Positions 1-8,839 of a stretch of 64,000 bases of DNA are shown piece after piece. Origin of the DNA: CBDIDH01 sp965277595. GTDB taxonomy: Bacteria > Planctomycetota > Planctomycetia > Isosphaerales > Isosphaeraceae. The notes beneath the pieces are model-generated. The model did no database searches. It saw nothing but the letters and a program-made list of their open reading frames with translations, and was not told the DNA's origin. The position numbers and the translations under genes are program-made. Within the stretch, counting starts at the first letter, position 1; every line of letters starts with the position of its first letter. The stretch spans positions 682,001 to 746,000 of the forward strand of contig CBDIDH010000001.1 of the NCBI GenBank assembly GCA_965277595.1, written 5' to 3'.

Positions 1-794
1 TGCCCTTTGCGCTCCTGACGTTCACGGTTCTGTTCTGGGGCCTTCCCGCGATCAAGCCGCTGGGAACGCCCGCGGTCAAGGAACGGCTCGATGCGTACAC
101 GTCCTGGAAGCCCGAGATGCGCGGTTTGCATCTGAAGATCGCCAAGGGCGAGGCCGTGACCGGGCACCCGACGCCCGACCTCAAAAAGGACCTGGAAAAG
201 GCCCAGCTTGACATCGTGCCTGTCTCCTCGACGGGGACGGCGGTCTTCGTGGCGGCCCTGCTCAGCGGGGTCTTTCTCGGGGTTCGTCCAGAGACGATGG
301 CGCTGACGTTCGCGCGGACCTGGATTCGAATGATCCCGGCGATCGCGGCGATCATGGCGATGCTGGCGCTCGGGTTCGTGACGAAATATTCGGGAATGGA
401 CGCCGTGCTTGGCCTGGCCTTCACGCGGACCGGGCCGACGCTCTATCCGATCTTCGGCACGCTTCTGGGCTGGCTCGGGGTGGCCTTGACGGGCTCGGAC
501 ACGTCAAGCAACGTCCTTTTCGGCAATCTCCAGCGGATCACGGCTAGAAAACTCGGGCTGAGCGAGGTCTTGATGGCCTCGGCCAACACAACAGGGGGTG
601 TGATGGGTAAGATGATTGACGCCCAGTCGATCGTTGTCGCCGCGGCGGCGACGGGCGAGGGGGGGAACGAAGGAGAGATCCTTCGGGCCGTTCTCGGGCA
701 CAGCCTGGCGCTGGCGTTGCTCGTCGGCGGAATCGTCTGGGTGTATGCTCATCTTTTGCCCGGCTGGGTGGTGTCGGCCGGGTTCACTCCGTAA
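1..794 (+). CDS. lldP: L-lactate permease, C-terminal part (cut by window start)
   Basis: Partial gene: the reading frame is open from base 3, so about 264 C-terminal residues are visible. The family (LctP/LldP) imports lactate or glycolate across the inner membrane by proton symport. The sequence shows several hydrophobic segments and the family signatures TGSDTSSNVLFGN (around bases 490-528) and ANTTGGVMGKMIDAQS (around 583-627). The methionine at base 117 lies inside this frame and is not a start. Full-length members are about 550 residues, so roughly half is missing. The next gene, a lipoprotein, starts about 60 bases downstream on the same strand. Family assignment is firm; the exact substrate is inferred. 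Confidence 0.93.
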   Translation, partial: PFALLTFTVLFWGLPAIKPLGTPAVKERLDAYTSWKPEMRGLHLKIAKGEAVTGHPTPDLKKDLEKAQLDIVPVSSTGTAVFVAALLSGVFLGVRPETMALTFARTWIRMIPAIAAIMAMLALGFVTKYSGMDAVLGLAFTRTGPTLYPIFGTLLGWLGVALTGSDTSSNVLFGNLQRITARKLGLSEVLMASANTTGGVMGKMIDAQSIVVAAAATGEGGNEGEILRAVLGHSLALALLVGGIVWVYAHLLPGWVVSAGFTP

Positions 795-856
795 GGCGTT
801 TCGGAATCGGTCGAGCGAAGACGTTCGGTCGTGGTGTCTTTCTGGGAGACGTGCTG

Positions 857-1042
857 ATGTTGAGATCGAGACGGGTTTTCGGGTTCGCCGGGCTCTGTGT
901 GGTTCTGGCAAGCAGTGTCGTGCCGCTGAGCGGTTGCAACACGGGCGGAGGGATGCCGCAGCAACTGGAAGCGACGAAGCCGAGGATGGATCGGGAGCGG
1001 GAAACCGATCGCCCCGTCGAGGCGCCCGCGCCTTCGAAGTGA
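857..1042 (+). CDS. Small lipoprotein, unknown function
   Basis: A 61-residue protein with a basic N-terminus (LRSRR), a hydrophobic stretch and a lipobox ending VPLSGC, so it is predicted to be exported and lipidated at that cysteine. The remaining 35 or so residues are polar and charged (many E, R, K, P) with no recognisable domain. I chose ATG 857 because GGGAGA at 843-848 lies 8 bases upstream; an in-frame GTG at 851 is too close to that site. It follows the lactate permease by about 60 bases and may be co-transcribed. Small lipoproteins of this form are common in planctomycetes. Function is not recognised. Confidence 0.7.
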   Translation: MLRSRRVFGFAGLCVVLASSVVPLSGCNTGGGMPQQLEATKPRMDRERETDRPVEAPAPSK

Positions 1043-1142
1043 ATGATTCAAAATGAGACCGTCGGGTTCTTGGGGTCGAGTTTTCTCAGACCACGGATTA
1101 AACTGATCGACGGCCCGACTGCTGGCACGGAGGCGCAAGGCG

Positions 1143-1634
1143 ATGCGGATCGGCATCCTGTCCGACACCCACGACCAGGTTGACCGGACGTCGAGAGCGG
1201 TTCAGCGCCTGATCGACGAAGGGGCCGAGGCTCTGATTCATTGTGGCGACCTGACCGGTGCCGACGTTGTTTACGAGTGCGCGGGGCTTCCCGCGTATTT
1301 TGTTTTCGGGAACAACGATTACGACCAGTCGGGCCTGCGAAAGGCGATGACCACGATCAAGGGGGTCTGCCTGGGACGCTCTGGCCAGATCGAGCTCATG
1401 GGAAAACGGATCGCGGTGGCGCACGGCGATTCGGAAAAGGAGATCGAGCGCCTGGCCGCGAACCGGCCGGATTATCTCTTCTTTGGCCATTCGCACATGG
1501 CCGCCGACGAGCGGCTTGGCCCGACCCGTTGGATCAACCCCGGGGCCTTGCACCGCGCGGCCATCTGGACAGTCGCGGTGCTTGATCTGGAAACCGATGG
1601 CCTTCGATTGTTAACAATCGACCCGCCACGATGA
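1143..1634 (+). CDS. YfcE/MJ0936-type metallophosphoesterase
   Basis: A 163-residue calcineurin-like phosphoesterase of the small YfcE class, which hydrolyses phosphodiesters with two bound metal ions. The metal-ligand motifs are all present in order: D8-x-H10 (SDTH), G35-D36, G56-N-N-D59, H94-G-D (AHGD) and G115-H-S-H118. The length matches the family (about 160-180). GGAGG sits 11 bases before ATG 1143. Members act on artificial phosphodiesters in vitro; the physiological substrate is generally unknown and cannot be read here. Neighbours give no pathway link. Confidence 0.9.
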   Translation: MRIGILSDTHDQVDRTSRAVQRLIDEGAEALIHCGDLTGADVVYECAGLPAYFVFGNNDYDQSGLRKAMTTIKGVCLGRSGQIELMGKRIAVAHGDSEKEIERLAANRPDYLFFGHSHMAADERLGPTRWINPGALHRAAIWTVAVLDLETDGLRLLTIDPPR

Positions 1635-1758
1635 TTTTTCCAACCCTTTCTTGTCGAAGGTGATGGCGCTGAACTACGGTCATACGGACAGCACGTGGTG
1701 ACGACATGTTTTTCCGGACCGGTCGTCCGACCGAGGTCAGGGAATCGAAGGAGGAGAG

Positions 1759-3072
1759 ATGCGCCTCTGCCTGGTCGAAGACAACGCGGTCGCCGGTCTT
1801 GAACCGCTGACACTGACTCGCCCCGTGTTCGACCTGAGGCTCGGCGGGGGAACGCTTGGCTCCAAGATCGTCCGGGCGTTCGGGGTCGGTCCTGGTCCGC
1901 AGCGCCGGGGAGTGGTGATCCGGTCGTACCTCGCGCCGGTGCAGCGTCAGCGCGACCCGCATACGGCGGTCAACGACCGCGACTGGCAGGCGCGCGGGCC
2001 AGTGATCGTGGTCAACGGCCGCTGGGTCCCGCCGGCTGGGTTTGTGCCCCCCGGTGACGACGAGCCCTGGCTGGGCTTCTGCGACGGTCAGCCCGCCTGC
2101 GCGCTGGTCGGGCCGGAAGAGGCGGTTGGCCTGGTTCCTGGCGGCGTGGATTCCTGGTTTGAATCGCTCGCGGCGCGGCGGCGGGGTGTCGAGCTTGGGG
2201 GCGAGTGGATCGCCCGCCCCTGGGACATCGTGGCGATCAACGCCGATCACGTCGCCCGCGACTTCATCGCCGAGGGGAAGGTCGGCGTCAGCAATCGCCA
2301 TCTTTCCGCGGCGGCTCTCGTCGGCCCGGTCGATCGATTGTTCATCCATGAGTCGGCCCGGATCGATCCGTACACGGTCTTCGACACGACAAGCGGCCCG
2401 ATCACCATCGCCGCGGGGGCCTGGGTGCAGCCATTTACCCGGGTTGAAGGGCCGAGCTATATCGGCCGCGACACCCAGCTTTTCCGGGCCAACCTGCGCG
2501 GTGGAGTGACGATCGGTCCGGTCTGCCGGATCGGCGGCGAGGTTGAGGCCACGATCGTCCACGGGTACTCGAACAAGTACCACGAAGGCTTTCTCGGCCA
2601 TGCTTACGTTGGCGAGTGGGTCAACCTCGGCGCGATCACCTCGAACAGCGACCTTCGCAACGATTACGGCGAGGTGCATGTTCCGCTCGGCGGCGATCCT
2701 GTGCCGACGGGCATGGCGAAGGTTGGCTGCTTCATCGGCGACCACACCCGGACCGGCCTGGGAAGCATGCTCAACACCGGCACGGCGATCGGCGTGATGT
2801 GCAACGTCCTGCCCGCGGGCCCGCTCTTGCCGAAGCACGTCCCCTCGTTCGCCGCCGTCCTTTATGGCCGGGTCGCTCAGGGCTTCTCCTTGGAGCAACT
2901 CTTCGCCACGGCGCGAACGGTGACGGCTCGCCGCAACCTGACCTTCACCGAGGTGGAGGAACAGCTTTATCTCGACCTCTACGAACAAACCCGGCTCGAA
3001 CGCGAACGCGCCTATCAGCGCGCTCACGACCGCCGGTTCGACCACTGGCCCGTCTCCGCGTACCGGAACTGA
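1759..3072 (+). CDS. GlmU-like sugar nucleotidyltransferase with left-handed beta-helix
   Basis: A 437-residue protein resembling the alternative bacterial GlmU family, proposed UDP-GlcNAc diphosphorylase/glucosamine-1-phosphate acetyltransferases. The N-terminal part has the family signature LTLTRPVFDLRLGG (residues about 22-35), seen in place of the classical GXGTRM loop. The C-terminal half is a left-handed beta-helix with hexapeptide-type repeats, including YSNKYHEGFLGHAYVGEW and an adjoining NLGAITSNSDLRNDYG. GGAGGAG directly precedes ATG 1759. The family is fairly secure, but whether the product is UDP-GlcNAc or another nucleotide sugar is inference. It ends near an inverted repeat shared with the convergent gene. 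Confidence 0.82.
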   Translation: MRLCLVEDNAVAGLEPLTLTRPVFDLRLGGGTLGSKIVRAFGVGPGPQRRGVVIRSYLAPVQRQRDPHTAVNDRDWQARGPVIVVNGRWVPPAGFVPPGDDEPWLGFCDGQPACALVGPEEAVGLVPGGVDSWFESLAARRRGVELGGEWIARPWDIVAINADHVARDFIAEGKVGVSNRHLSAAALVGPVDRLFIHESARIDPYTVFDTTSGPITIAAGAWVQPFTRVEGPSYIGRDTQLFRANLRGGVTIGPVCRIGGEVEATIVHGYSNKYHEGFLGHAYVGEWVNLGAITSNSDLRNDYGEVHVPLGGDPVPTGMAKVGCFIGDHTRTGLGSMLNTGTAIGVMCNVLPAGPLLPKHVPSFAAVLYGRVAQGFSLEQLFATARTVTARRNLTFTEVEEQLYLDLYEQTRLERERAYQRAHDRRFDHWPVSAYRN

Positions 3073-3090
3073 CCTTTCGGACCAATGATT

Positions 3091-3136
3091 GAAGACCGAC
3101 GCTCGCCGACCGAGAGGTCAGTGGTCGTCGGTCTTC
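3091..3136. terminator. Inverted repeat between convergent genes
   Basis: A perfect 11-bp inverted repeat (GAAGACCGACG at 3091-3101, complement at 3126-3136) separated by 24 bases. It begins 18 bases after the GlmU-like stop and overlaps the 3' end of the convergent YbjN gene (stop at 3118). Its position suggests a bidirectional terminator. There is no following T-run, so factor-independent termination is not assured. Confidence 0.4.
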
Positions 3137-3651
3137 GACGTTTCGGAGTCGTCGTTCCCGTTCTCGGCGGGCGGATCGAGCGAGGAATCGTCGGTCAGCG
3201 AGTCGAGCGCGTTCTGGCGTCGAAGCCAGCGCCAGAATCCGAAACAGGACGAGAAGAAGGTGCTCGTCAGGTGGTTGACGAGTTCCTGGTGGATGCCCAC
3301 TTCCAGGTCGAGCCACTGTTCGCAGACGACGCGGCCGGTGGCGTCGGCGTTGGGGTCGTCGACCTCGAAATAGGCCTTGGGCATCTTGTAATTGGCGTTC
3401 CACTCATTGCAGAGTCGGAGCGCCCGATCCCAGTCGGCGCGAGGGATGCGGCGGAGGGTGTCGCCTCGGAGGCAAAATTGGTCCTGGTCGCCTCCCGAGG
3501 CGGCGAGCAGGAAGCGGGGGTGCCCCTCGATCTCGTCGTCGTAAGCGAACTGGACGATGAAGTCGCCGTCGCGATCACGGAGGTATTCCAGCCCATCCTC
3601 TTCCAGGAAGGCTTCGATCATGGCGTGCCCGAAACTCTCGACGTATCCCAT
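3118..3651 (-). CDS. YbjN domain-containing protein
   Basis: A 177-residue soluble protein. The body (FLEEDGLEYLRDRDGDFIVQF, then RADWDRALRLCNEWN, then WLDLEVGIHQELVNHL) has the layout of the YbjN / type III secretion chaperone-like fold, a family with regulatory or chaperone-like members and no single established activity. The last 25 or so residues are acidic and serine-rich. I start at the ATG of MGYVESFG (3651), with GGAG about 10 bases upstream; the frame extends 10 codons further but without a better start. It is convergent with the GlmU-like gene and stands alone. Confidence 0.72.
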   Translation of the reverse strand: MGYVESFGHAMIEAFLEEDGLEYLRDRDGDFIVQFAYDDEIEGHPRFLLAASGGDQDQFCLRGDTLRRIPRADWDRALRLCNEWNANYKMPKAYFEVDDPNADATGRVVCEQWLDLEVGIHQELVNHLTSTFFSSCFGFWRWLRRQNALDSLTDDSSLDPPAENGNDDSETSKTDDH

Positions 3652-3831
3652 AACCCAGCATCTCCGCGGCGGACGGCTCACGAACCTCTCCCCATTATAA
3701 GGTGTCCGGGCTGGAAGCGCACGGGTCTTCGATGGCCTTGGCCGCGAATCGTGGGTCTTGCCCTCGGCGCATAGGATGCTGAGATACGAGGGGGCGATCG
3801 TGTTCCCGGTCGACGCGGAAGGTGGTCGGCA

Positions 3832-4800
3832 GTGAAGAGCGACGGTTTATCGGCGGAGCCTGGGCCTGATCGCCGGGCCTATCTGTATCTGGCCCTGATG
3901 GTCCTGATCGGGTCGAGCACGGCCCCTTCCGCGAAATTCGCGGTCCGCGAGCTCCCGGCGGGCCTGCTGCCGCTGATCCGGTTCGGTGTCGCGGGCGTCT
4001 GCCTCTTGCCCCTGGTCTGGCGGCGGAGCGGTGGGTTCGTTCGGATGTTTCGTGAGGATGGCGGGAGACTCGCTCTGGCCGCGGCGCTCTGTGTGCCGGT
4101 GAACCAGACCTTCTTCCTGAACGGGGCGAAGCTGGCGCCGACGTCGCATGTCGCCCTGATCTACGCGGCTTGCCCGTTGGTGGTCTTGCTGCTGGCCACG
4201 GGGCTCGGACAAGAACGGCTGGTCGCCGGCCGACTCGTCGGTGTCCTCATCAGCATGCTCGGGGTGGTAGTGATCGGGCTGGATAGCCTCTGGCGAGGAG
4301 GATCGGCGGGACGCGAGACTCTTCGGGGCGACCTTCTTCTTGTCGGCGCCGTGATGTCGTGGGGGGCTTATCTGACGGTCAACAAGCCGCTTGTTGCCCG
4401 TCACGGACCCTGGAACGCACTCGCGGGAACGTTTCTGGTCGGGTCCTTTCTGCACCTGCCGGTCGCCTTGCTGACAATTCCAGGCGGCTTCGACCCTTCG
4501 GCCGCGTCGGCGACCGCCTGGTTGGGCCTGGCGTACCTGACGCTCTTCGCCACGATTGTCGGTCTCGCCTTTCAGAACCTGGCCATGAGGCGGGTTGACG
4601 CCAGCCAGGTGGCCACCTTCAACAACTTCGGCCCGGTCTTGACGGTGACCTGGGGCGTCTGGCTCTTTGGCGAATCGGTAAGCCCGGCCCTGGCTCTCGG
4701 CGGAATCTTGACGATCGGCGGTATCCTCTGGACAAGCCGACCGCCGACGCGCAATCCCCTGGTCGAGAAACTCGGGCCGGTGACGATTCCTCAGGTCTGA
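3832..4800 (+). CDS. EamA (DMT) family transporter
   Basis: A 322-residue integral membrane protein with about ten hydrophobic helices in two repeated EamA halves (residues about 15-145 and 165-305), the normal size and topology for drug/metabolite exporters. Typical elements are a first helix with SSTAPSAKFA, the PVNQTFFLNGAKL region and ATFNNFGPVLTVTWG near the end. The start is GTG 3832, with GGAAGG 9 bases upstream. The transported compound cannot be predicted. It is followed by a convergent membrane protein gene 27 bases away. Confidence 0.88.
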   Translation: MKSDGLSAEPGPDRRAYLYLALMVLIGSSTAPSAKFAVRELPAGLLPLIRFGVAGVCLLPLVWRRSGGFVRMFREDGGRLALAAALCVPVNQTFFLNGAKLAPTSHVALIYAACPLVVLLLATGLGQERLVAGRLVGVLISMLGVVVIGLDSLWRGGSAGRETLRGDLLLVGAVMSWGAYLTVNKPLVARHGPWNALAGTFLVGSFLHLPVALLTIPGGFDPSAASATAWLGLAYLTLFATIVGLAFQNLAMRRVDASQVATFNNFGPVLTVTWGVWLFGESVSPALALGGILTIGGILWTSRPPTRNPLVEKLGPVTIPQV

Positions 4801-4827
4801 TCGCTCGACCTCCGAACTCGTCTCGAC

Positions 4828-6444
4828 TCACTTCGCGTCGACTGGTTTCGTGCTGGGCTTCCGGCGCCAGACCTCGAAGGCACCGAAGCGGGCTTCGAAC
4901 TGATAGTATTGACGGACCGTGTCAAAGAGAGGCAAAAGGGCCGGACCCATGAGGGCACCCCCGATCGGGTCGGTCGGTTCCCAGACGACGACGCAAGGGT
5001 CGGTCGTCTCCAGAGCTTTCTGGTCGCGAGGAACAAGCGCGGGTATGTCGGCCATCAAAAGAAGGCCGCTGTCAACGGGGAGTGCCGTCGGTCGGGGAAT
5101 CTCTCCGGCGATGGCCGAGGTGTGGCCAATCAAGAGGTTGGCAATCGGCGTTCGCGGGGTCGTGTGGGCGCGGAGATAGTCAACAAGGGCGCGGCGATCG
5201 GCCCAGGGATGGTGTGAGTAATAGCCAAGAGGAGTCTTGACGGGTTCCTCGCCGCTTCGCAAGAGTCGGAGCGCTGTTTTCCAGGTGTAGGTCGGGCTCC
5301 GGCTTGAGAGGGCCTGAAACAACCTCGGCCGTTCACGAGCCCCCGCGAAGAGGAAGAGAAGGCCGAGCGCCACGACCGTCAACCGGGTCATCGCGCCGTA
5401 TTGCAAGATCTGCGCGGCCAGAAAGACAAATCCCACGGCCGCCGCGACGACTTGCGGAAGCACATGATAGGGAAGCACGGTCGGGCTGATCGCGTGGTAA
5501 AAGGCCGCCCCGATCAACATCACCAGCGCGACCCAGCCATGACGACGGAGCGGGGCCTTGGTGCCGTCCCAGAGAAGCAGAGCCAGAATCAGGGCGATCG
5601 GTAGGTTCATCGGCAGGTGCAGGGGCGAGAGCCGACGCCAGAGACCGGCCGTTCCCACGCTGTTATACGGCGACTGGCTCATCAGCTTCAGGTTGGCGAG
5701 AAAATCATCGAGAATGCCCCCCTGGACGAGCGGGATGAACCCGGCCGCGGTCACCAGCGCCGCGAGAAGGCCCCAGCCGACGACCGCCAGAAACGTCGAC
5801 GTCCAGGAACTTCCCGCGGGTCGCGCCGAGGCGTCGAGAGCCGGCAGGATCGCGGGAAGAAGCACGATCACCTGCGGGCGAATGGTGAGCGCCATGCCAA
5901 AGGCGATCGCCGAGGCGAGACGTCCAAACCGCCCCGGGATGGTTCCCGGCAAGAGCAGGCTGCAAACGGCGAAGAAGGCGGCGTGCCAGTCGCGCTGACC
6001 GGCGATCAGGGCGGTCGTCGAGACGTAAAAGAGCAAGAAGGCGCTGAAGCCGATCAGGCCGGGAAGCACCGATCCGCTCAGGCGTCGGCCCCAGGCGATC
6101 AGCAAGGCGCCAAAGGCGACGACGAGCAGCGCGTCAAAGGCGTAAAAGGCGACCGTGTTGCCCCAGCCGAAGGTTTTTCCAAGACCATAGAAGAGGTAAA
6201 GCTCACCGGGAAATTGAAAGCTGAAGACGTCGCGATAGGGCTTGCCTCCGTCGGCCCAGAGCTGGGCCATCATGGCGAAGTGGTCGTAATCGTTGGACCA
6301 GGGCCAGGTGAGATACGTTGGTATCCAGATCGCCAGAAGGATCAGGCACCAAAGGCTGACCATCGGCACGAGGACCCAGCGAAGGCACGGAGACGCGCGC
6401 CGATCAGGCAGGTTGCTGGGGTCGTTGGGTGCGGGTCCATCCAT
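4828..6444 (-). CDS. PMT/GT39-like polytopic membrane glycosyltransferase
   Basis: A 538-residue membrane protein with an N-terminal anchor (about residues 20-45), a luminal-type loop (NDYDHFAMMAQLWADGG, then YRDVFSFQFPG) and 8-10 further helices, ending in a soluble tail of about 110 residues. This layout fits the GT39/ArnT-like or DUF2029-type families that transfer sugars from polyprenyl-phosphate donors; a DPM1-like donor synthase lies at 39780. ATG 6444 was chosen because GGAG stands 8 bases upstream. The frame stays open to 7209, but that extension is Arg/Ser-rich antisense of the pentapeptide gene and is rejected. Family level is moderate and substrate unknown. Confidence 0.72.
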   Translation of the reverse strand: MDGPAPNDPSNLPDRRASPCLRWVLVPMVSLWCLILLAIWIPTYLTWPWSNDYDHFAMMAQLWADGGKPYRDVFSFQFPGELYLFYGLGKTFGWGNTVAFYAFDALLVVAFGALLIAWGRRLSGSVLPGLIGFSAFLLFYVSTTALIAGQRDWHAAFFAVCSLLLPGTIPGRFGRLASAIAFGMALTIRPQVIVLLPAILPALDASARPAGSSWTSTFLAVVGWGLLAALVTAAGFIPLVQGGILDDFLANLKLMSQSPYNSVGTAGLWRRLSPLHLPMNLPIALILALLLWDGTKAPLRRHGWVALVMLIGAAFYHAISPTVLPYHVLPQVVAAAVGFVFLAAQILQYGAMTRLTVVALGLLFLFAGARERPRLFQALSSRSPTYTWKTALRLLRSGEEPVKTPLGYYSHHPWADRRALVDYLRAHTTPRTPIANLLIGHTSAIAGEIPRPTALPVDSGLLLMADIPALVPRDQKALETTDPCVVVWEPTDPIGGALMGPALLPLFDTVRQYYQFEARFGAFEVWRRKPSTKPVDAK

Positions 6445-6655
6445 GCGGGCGCTCCGTCGCGGCCTTTTGGGCCAGGTTTGGTTCGTTCGTTGGGGGTTCA
6501 AATTGGCGGCTGATTGTACCTGGGGTCCCTTCGGGCACGGAAGGTGACTCCCGCCACCTGGAAATTCTCGCCTTCCGGCCGAGCGGCCTTCTGGGCGATA
6601 CTCGGTCGATCGTGGCCAAGGTCGATCGTGGTGATCATCGTGGAAGGGGACGGCA

Positions 6656-8089
6656 TTGGAGCAAAGGCCCGCCCCGGCGGACGTCTTCGAGGAACTTTCG
6701 GCGGCGGACCCGGCGGGCCGGGCCGAGGTCGTCCTCCGCATGCTCAGCGAGCAAGCGGGAGGACCGCTGGACCTTGCCGAGCGCGATGGCCAGCGCGCCG
6801 CGCTGGAAAGGGTGAACCTCGGCCGGTCGCGCCTCGAAGCCTGGCTCGCCGCGTCGGGTTCCTCGCCTGGCGAACCGGCGCCGGTCTGGTGGGATGCGCA
6901 GAGTCGGGGAATCAACCTGCGCGGGGCCGACCTTCGCGGCGCCCGCCTTGGCGGGGCCGTCCTGACTTTCGCCGACCTCCGCAAGGCCGACCTCCGCGAC
7001 GCGATCCTCGGCGGAGCCGATCTCCGAGGCGCCCGCCTGGAAGAGGCGGACCTCCGTGACGCCGACCTCGCCGGCGCGAATCTACGCGGGGCCGCGCTGG
7101 GCAATGCCGATCTCCGAGGGTCACTGCTCGAAGAGGCCGATCTCCGCGGCGCCGGGATGCGGTTCGCCAAGCTTGGCGAGGCCGCCCTTGATGACGCGGA
7201 CCTCCGCAAGGCCGACCTCTGGGGCGCCGGGCTTGTCGGCGCGACGCTTCAGCGCGCCGATCTTCGCGGGGCGACCTTGAAGGAATCCACGTTTCACCGG
7301 GCGGATCTCGCCGGAGCCTTGCTCCGCAGGGTCGAGGCCGGCAAGGCCGACTTCTCGGACGCCAGGCTCATCGGGGCCGACCTCCGGCTCGCGGGAATCT
7401 CCGGTGTCCGATTCGCGCGCGCCGTGTTGACCGACGCCGACCTCCGCGGCCTGGACCTGACCTCCTGCGATCTGTCTCAGGTTCACATTCGAGGCGCCGG
7501 GCTCGACGGCACGCGGCTCCGGTTTGAACAGTTTGCCGGTTTGATCGGTGAGGAAGAGGCCGGGGCCTGGGGCGAGGCCCGCAAGGGCTATCTCGCCCTG
7601 GAACGCTATTTTCAGGACTCGGGAGATCCCGACGCCGCGAGCTGGGCGTATCGACGCCGCCGTCGGATGCAGAAGTTCGAGGCCCTTCACGCCGCTCGCA
7701 CCTCGCGCGCCCGGGGCCGATACCGAGAAGCCGCGAAGGGTTATTTCGATCACGCCAGCGACCAGGTCGTCGAGTGGGTTTGCGACTACGGAGAGAGCAT
7801 CCCTCGCATCCTGCTCTCGATGCTGATGCTTTACCTGGCGTTTACCCTTCTTTACGGCCTGACCGGCGGAGTCTTGCGATCGGGCCGTTCCGGGGGCCCC
7901 TCGGCGTCGACGCGTGACCCGGTTGACCTGGCCGTCTACAGTCTGATCACGATGACTTCAGGAAATACGCCGAGCGGGATGGAGCCGCGCGATAACCTGA
8001 TCATCCTTCTCGGCGGTGTCGAGTCGCTGCTGGGTGTCGCCCTGACCGGCCTGCTCGGTTTCGTGATGGGCAATCTCGTCCGGCGCTAG
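6656..8089 (+). CDS. Pentapeptide-repeat protein fused to a two-helix ion-channel domain
   Basis: A 477-residue fusion. Residues about 85-290 are dozens of A(D/N)LxG-type pentapeptides forming a right-handed beta-helix. A charged helical linker follows (about 300-380, with YRRRRRMQKFEALHAARTS), then two membrane helices (about 385-405 and 445-470) flanking a pore-loop-like segment YSLITMTSGNTPSG. This resembles the bacterial Ion_trans_2 potassium channel layout, but the G-Y/F-G filter is absent at T432-N437. The start is TTG 6656 with AAGGGGA 6 bases before it. It is divergent from the GT39-like gene. It is probably an inner-membrane channel or sensor; ion selectivity is uncertain. Confidence 0.85.
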   Translation: MEQRPAPADVFEELSAADPAGRAEVVLRMLSEQAGGPLDLAERDGQRAALERVNLGRSRLEAWLAASGSSPGEPAPVWWDAQSRGINLRGADLRGARLGGAVLTFADLRKADLRDAILGGADLRGARLEEADLRDADLAGANLRGAALGNADLRGSLLEEADLRGAGMRFAKLGEAALDDADLRKADLWGAGLVGATLQRADLRGATLKESTFHRADLAGALLRRVEAGKADFSDARLIGADLRLAGISGVRFARAVLTDADLRGLDLTSCDLSQVHIRGAGLDGTRLRFEQFAGLIGEEEAGAWGEARKGYLALERYFQDSGDPDAASWAYRRRRRMQKFEALHAARTSRARGRYREAAKGYFDHASDQVVEWVCDYGESIPRILLSMLMLYLAFTLLYGLTGGVLRSGRSGGPSASTRDPVDLAVYSLITMTSGNTPSGMEPRDNLIILLGGVESLLGVALTGLLGFVMGNLVRR

Positions 8090-8108
8090 AATTCGGTCGC
8101 CAGATCCA

Positions 8109-8184
8109 GGGGGCGGGTACGGTGACGGTCCGACGGCCGAAGATCCGAGACGACGGCCTGAGGACCGACAATCGCCCCGCCCCC
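8109..8184 (+). terminator. Long interrupted hairpin after the pentapeptide-channel gene
   Basis: Three nested complementary segments: GGGGGCGGG (8109-8117) with 8176-8184, GGTCC (8127-8131) with 8162-8166, and GGCCG (8135-8139) with 8154-8158. Internal loops are symmetric (9/9 and 3/3) and the apex is 14 bases. It starts 19 bases after the channel stop and could be a terminator or a structured 3' UTR; only a pyrimidine-rich tail follows. The rest of the gap to 8377 holds nothing else I recognise. Confidence 0.45.
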
Positions 8185-8377
8185 ACTTCCTCTTCGCGGC
8201 CTCGGCCGGGACGCGGGTCGCGCGACGCACCATCATCGACACCATGACCCGATTCTGGGTTCGCGTTGGTCAACGCCAGGGTCGCCAGAGACGTCACCCT
8301 TGCGAAGTCCCGGGCCAACGGCCATCATGGCAGCCCGACCCGACGACCATCAAAAACCGATGAGTGAGGTTCCGACG

Positions 8378-8803
8378 ATGTCCATCTTCTCCGCAAGGCT
8401 GGCGATTCCCGCGATTCTGGCCGCCGCGTTTGTTTCCGTCGCGTTCATGGTGACATCCAGCCGCGCCGCCGAGAAGGCCGCCGGGCCGAAGCTCGCCCAC
8501 ATGGTCTTCTTCACGCTCAAGGACCGTTCGGCCGATTCGCGTGAGAAGTTCGTCGCCTCTTGCCACAAGTACCTGACGGGCCATCAGGGTGTCAGCTTCT
8601 TCGCCGTCGGCACGATCGCCGAGGACGTCAACGAAGGGGCGGTCAGCGTCCGCGACTTCGACGTCTCGCTGCATGCCGTCTTCGCGTCGAAGGAAGACGA
8701 GGCGGTCTATCTGAAGCACCCCCGTCACATCCAGTTCGTCGAGGAAAACCGGGATAACTTCGAGAAAGTCCGGGTCTTTGACTCGTACGTCACGACCCCT
8801 TGA
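8378..8803 (+). CDS. Secreted Dabb (stress-responsive A/B barrel) protein
   Basis: A 141-residue protein with a signal peptide (about residues 1-26, ending near SRAAEKA) followed by a single Dabb domain: KLAHMVFFTLKD at its start, a central strand-helix region and LKHPRHIQFVEENRDNF near the end. Dabb domains are dimeric ferredoxin-like folds found in stress proteins and polyketide or plant defence enzymes; the exported bacterial versions have no settled function. ATG 8378 has GAGGT 7 bases upstream; an in-frame ATG at 8360 would add six residues. It stands alone between a channel gene and a convergent epimerase. Confidence 0.83.
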   Translation: MSIFSARLAIPAILAAAFVSVAFMVTSSRAAEKAAGPKLAHMVFFTLKDRSADSREKFVASCHKYLTGHQGVSFFAVGTIAEDVNEGAVSVRDFDVSLHAVFASKEDEAVYLKHPRHIQFVEENRDNFEKVRVFDSYVTTP

Positions 8804-8839
8804 CGTTATCTCGTTCGTCCCGTCCCGAGTTGGACAGCG

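Noticed and set aside
1534..3045. 503-codon minus-strand frame opposite the GlmU-like gene
   Set aside because: Its product is Arg/Asp/Ala-rich with no domain, and the opposite strand encodes a clear family protein. Shadow of high GC.
6445..7209. N-terminal extension of the GT39-like gene to 7209
   Set aside because: The extra 255 codons are Arg/Ser/Pro repeats, the antisense of the pentapeptide repeats.
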